A DNA stretch of 64,000 nucleotides, taken from positions 310,001 through 374,000 of the forward strand of contig NZ_BMUE01000008.1 of NCBI RefSeq assembly GCF_014650035.1, given 5' to 3'. Position numbers and translations under genes: made by a program. The stretch is from Streptomyces lucensis JCM 4490 (GTDB lineage: Bacteria > Actinomycetota > Actinomycetes > Streptomycetales > Streptomycetaceae). Positions 62,131 to 64,000 of this stretch are shown piece by piece (within the stretch, counting starts at the first letter, position 1; each line of letters opens with the position of its first letter). The notes under the pieces are model-generated. The model saw only the letters and a list, made by a program, of their open reading frames with translations. It was not told where the DNA came from and made no database searches.

Positions 62131-63507
62131 GTGTCCGGTTTACCGCGGCGCGCCGACGGCGAGCCGCCCTCGCCCGTGGCCGTCCCCCACATGCGGGAGC
62201 CGGCGGCCGGCGCGGGAAGCCGCCGCGACACAGCCGTGCTGTGGTTCGTCAACGCCGTCGACGGGCTCGGCAGTCAGGCGTCCGGTCTGGTGTTCCCGCT
62301 CCTGCTGCTGGACCTGGGCAACGGCCCGGGAACCGCCGGCGTGTTCGCCAGCGCCGCCGCCGTCGCCGGCGTGCTGCTGGGGCCGCTGGTCGCCGTGCCG
62401 GCCGACCGGGGACACCGGCGCGCCGTCATGACCGCGTCGGCGGTAGTGGCGGCGCTGGCCATGGCCGCACTGGCCGTCGCCTGCCTCGGGCACCCGCCGC
62501 TGTGGGCCCTGCTGGGCCTGGCCCTCACCGAGCGACTGTGCGCCACGGCGTACGAGGCCGCGGCGCGCGGCTCGCTGTCCCGGCTGGCGGCCGCGGACGA
62601 CATGCCGCGGGCGGTGGCCGGCCTTCAGGCGGGCGATCAGGCGGCGCTGGTGGCCGGGCCGGCGCTGGGCGGTGTTCTGTTCGGCGTGAGCCGCTTCCTG
62701 CCGTTCGCCGTGGACGCGGTCACCTACGCGGTGGCGGCGCTGGGGGCACGGGCCCTGCGCGGCCGGCTCGACGGGCCGGCCGTGTCCGCCCGGCCGGCCG
62801 CCGGAGCGCGGCGGCCGTCCGGCGGCACCGGCGACGCGCCCCGGCGGGTGTTCACGGGCGAGTTGCGGGCCGGTCTGGTGGTGGTGGTCCGCTCCCCCGC
62901 GCTGCGTCTGGTGCTGCTGTGGTCGTCGGTGGCGAGCGGCGTGCTCGCCCTGCTCTTCTACACCGCCGTGTTCGTGCTCGGCGACGGCTCGGGCGGCGCC
63001 GTCACCGGCGGCGTGCTCGCGGCCTCCGGAGCCGCCGGACTGGCCGGTTCGCTGGTGGCGGCGCGCGTGGTGCGGCGCCTGGGGGCGCGCCGGTCGCTGG
63101 TCGCGGCCACCTGGCTGCTCCTGGTGCCGTGCGCCGCCCTGTCGGTGGCCGGGGGGCCGTGGCTGTGGGCGCTGAGCTTCTCCGCGCTGTGCGCGGTACT
63201 GCCCGTCGTCACGGTGGTGCTCGGCGCCGCGGCCGTCCTCGCCGCACCCCCGGAGCTGCAGTCGCGGGCAGGAGCCGTACTGGCCGCCGGCGCCACCATG
63301 GCCGCGGCCCTGGCACCGGCGTGCGCGGCCGCACTGGTGCACTGGGGCGGGGGCAGGGCCGCGGCGCTCGCCTGTGGCGCCGTGCTGGCCGTGCTGGCCG
63401 TGCACACCCAGCGTTGCGGGGCCGCCGTGCTGCGCCCGCCCGCGCCGGGGGACGGGCGGGCGGCCGGCGCCCCTGCGGGCGGGTCCGCTCCAGGGGGCCG
63501 GCCATGA
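62131..63507 (+). CDS. MFS transporter paired with an S9 peptidase
   Basis: This 458-aa membrane protein has about twelve helices (FVNAVDGLGSQASGLVFPLLLLDL at the start) of the MFS type used for efflux. GTG 62131 has a G-rich ribosome site; an in-frame GTG at 62116 is an alternative. Its stop overlaps the next ATG by 4 bp (ATGA), coupling it to an S9-type peptidase, an arrangement suggesting export of a peptide or of the peptidase's product. Confidence 0.85.
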   Translation: MSGLPRRADGEPPSPVAVPHMREPAAGAGSRRDTAVLWFVNAVDGLGSQASGLVFPLLLLDLGNGPGTAGVFASAAAVAGVLLGPLVAVPADRGHRRAVMTASAVVAALAMAALAVACLGHPPLWALLGLALTERLCATAYEAAARGSLSRLAAADDMPRAVAGLQAGDQAALVAGPALGGVLFGVSRFLPFAVDAVTYAVAALGARALRGRLDGPAVSARPAAGARRPSGGTGDAPRRVFTGELRAGLVVVVRSPALRLVLLWSSVASGVLALLFYTAVFVLGDGSGGAVTGGVLAASGAAGLAGSLVAARVVRRLGARRSLVAATWLLLVPCAALSVAGGPWLWALSFSALCAVLPVVTVVLGAAAVLAAPPELQSRAGAVLAAGATMAAALAPACAAALVHWGGGRAAALACGAVLAVLAVHTQRCGAAVLRPPAPGDGRAAGAPAGGSAPGGRP

Positions 63508-64000
63508 CCGACGCGTACCAGGTCTTCGTGGCCACCCTGCCGGACGTGTGCCCGGCCGACCGGCACCGCATGGTCTTCACCGGGGACGCCGACGGCCGCT
63601 GCGAGGTGTTCACGTGGGACGCCGTCACCCGCCGGGTCCAGCAGGTGACCGACAGCACGGGGGGCACCGTCCACCGGGCGATGGACGCCGACGGGTACGT
63701 GTGGTGGTTCGACGAGGACGCGGCGGGAGAGGGCCGCTGGTGGTTCCGGCACTTCGACGGCGGCCCGCGGCTGCCGGGCCTGCCCGGCGCACCGGCCGGC
63801 CCGCCGCGCGGGCTGGGCGTGAGCGCGGACGGGACGGTCGCCACGGCGGTCGCCCGGGGCGAGCGGACCGTGGTGACGGTCGGCCGGCGCGGCCGCGCCC
63901 CCGACGCGGTGCTGCGGATGCCCCGGTCGTACCGGCTGGGCGGCATCAGCGCGGACGGCGAACTGATCGCCCTCGCCGCGGCGGCCGGCGAGGAGGCGGC
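63504..64000 (+). CDS. S9-family (prolyl oligopeptidase-like) protein, N-terminal part (cut by window end)
   Basis: The frame starts at ATG 63504 and stays open to the window end (165 residues). The visible part reads like the beta-propeller domain of S9 peptidases: MVFTGDADGRCEVFTWDAVTRRVQQVT, WWFDEDAAGEGRWWF, SADGELIALAA, with repeated strands every ~40 residues. The catalytic Ser-Asp-His domain would lie beyond the window. The start overlaps the MFS stop by 4 bp. Confidence 0.78.
   Translation, partial: MTDAYQVFVATLPDVCPADRHRMVFTGDADGRCEVFTWDAVTRRVQQVTDSTGGTVHRAMDADGYVWWFDEDAAGEGRWWFRHFDGGPRLPGLPGAPAGPPRGLGVSADGTVATAVARGERTVVTVGRRGRAPDAVLRMPRSYRLGGISADGELIALAAAAGEEA

Overview
The window looks like a stretch of a Streptomyces (or close relative) chromosome. 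Evidence: about 70% GC with codon third positions almost all G or C, many GTG starts, ATGA/GTGA stop-start overlaps, a secreted subtilisin inhibitor (SSI), a large LuxR regulator, SpoIIE-type PP2C phosphatases with HATPase partners, and four membrane-anchored Ser/Thr kinases. No tRNA, rRNA, CRISPR array, insertion sequence or integrase was seen. About 50 genes are called; both end genes are cut by the window.

Layout. 1-1445: two permeases of a sugar ABC importer. 1671-6628: divergent dienelactone hydrolase and GlxA-type regulator, GlsB-like stress protein, isochorismatase-like hydrolase, subtilisin-like lipoprotein, two very small proteins. 6856-12146: Ser/Thr kinase, unknown acidic protein, CorA, DUF488 protein, lipoprotein whose best start is a rare ATC. 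12279-17037: CYP152-type P450 peroxygenase, DUF2231-Rieske protein, RecQ helicase, SSI with an unusual reactive site. 17432-24780: five genes, every junction a 4-bp overlap, encoding a PaaK-like ligase, an MFS exporter, a double-GNAT protein, a LuxE acyl-protein synthetase and a LuxC-PaaK fusion. There is no luciferase, so this reads as a fatty- or aryl-acid activating and reducing pathway with export. It is the best candidate for an undescribed system here.

24850-31703: VOC protein, vWA protein and a 102-aa protein, then a cassette of HTH regulator, HExxH protein, seven-helix membrane protein and FAD monooxygenase, then an HU-like protein. Promoters on both sides of the cassette carry the same palindrome, AACGATnGTT, in matching pairs. 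31823-41191: LAL-type LuxR regulator, a lipoprotein plus two tandem kinases with extracellular substrate-binding domains, and a PP2C phosphatase. 41201-48459: FadR-like regulator, unknown partner and GMC oxidoreductase in one overlapping operon, another kinase, and a secreted DUF3103-like protein whose promoter shares an AGTGG-repeat operator with the GMC operon.

48728-56673: GNAT, I36-type inhibitor, HATPase and PP2C pair, membrane-anchored Mrr-like nuclease, and a four-gene unit of small secreted protein, ABC ATPase and two membrane proteins. 56890-64000: ProP-like MFS, DHA2 MFS, LmeA-like protein, a further MFS and the start of an S9 peptidase. Calls rest on reading translated sequence and motifs only; no database search was run.
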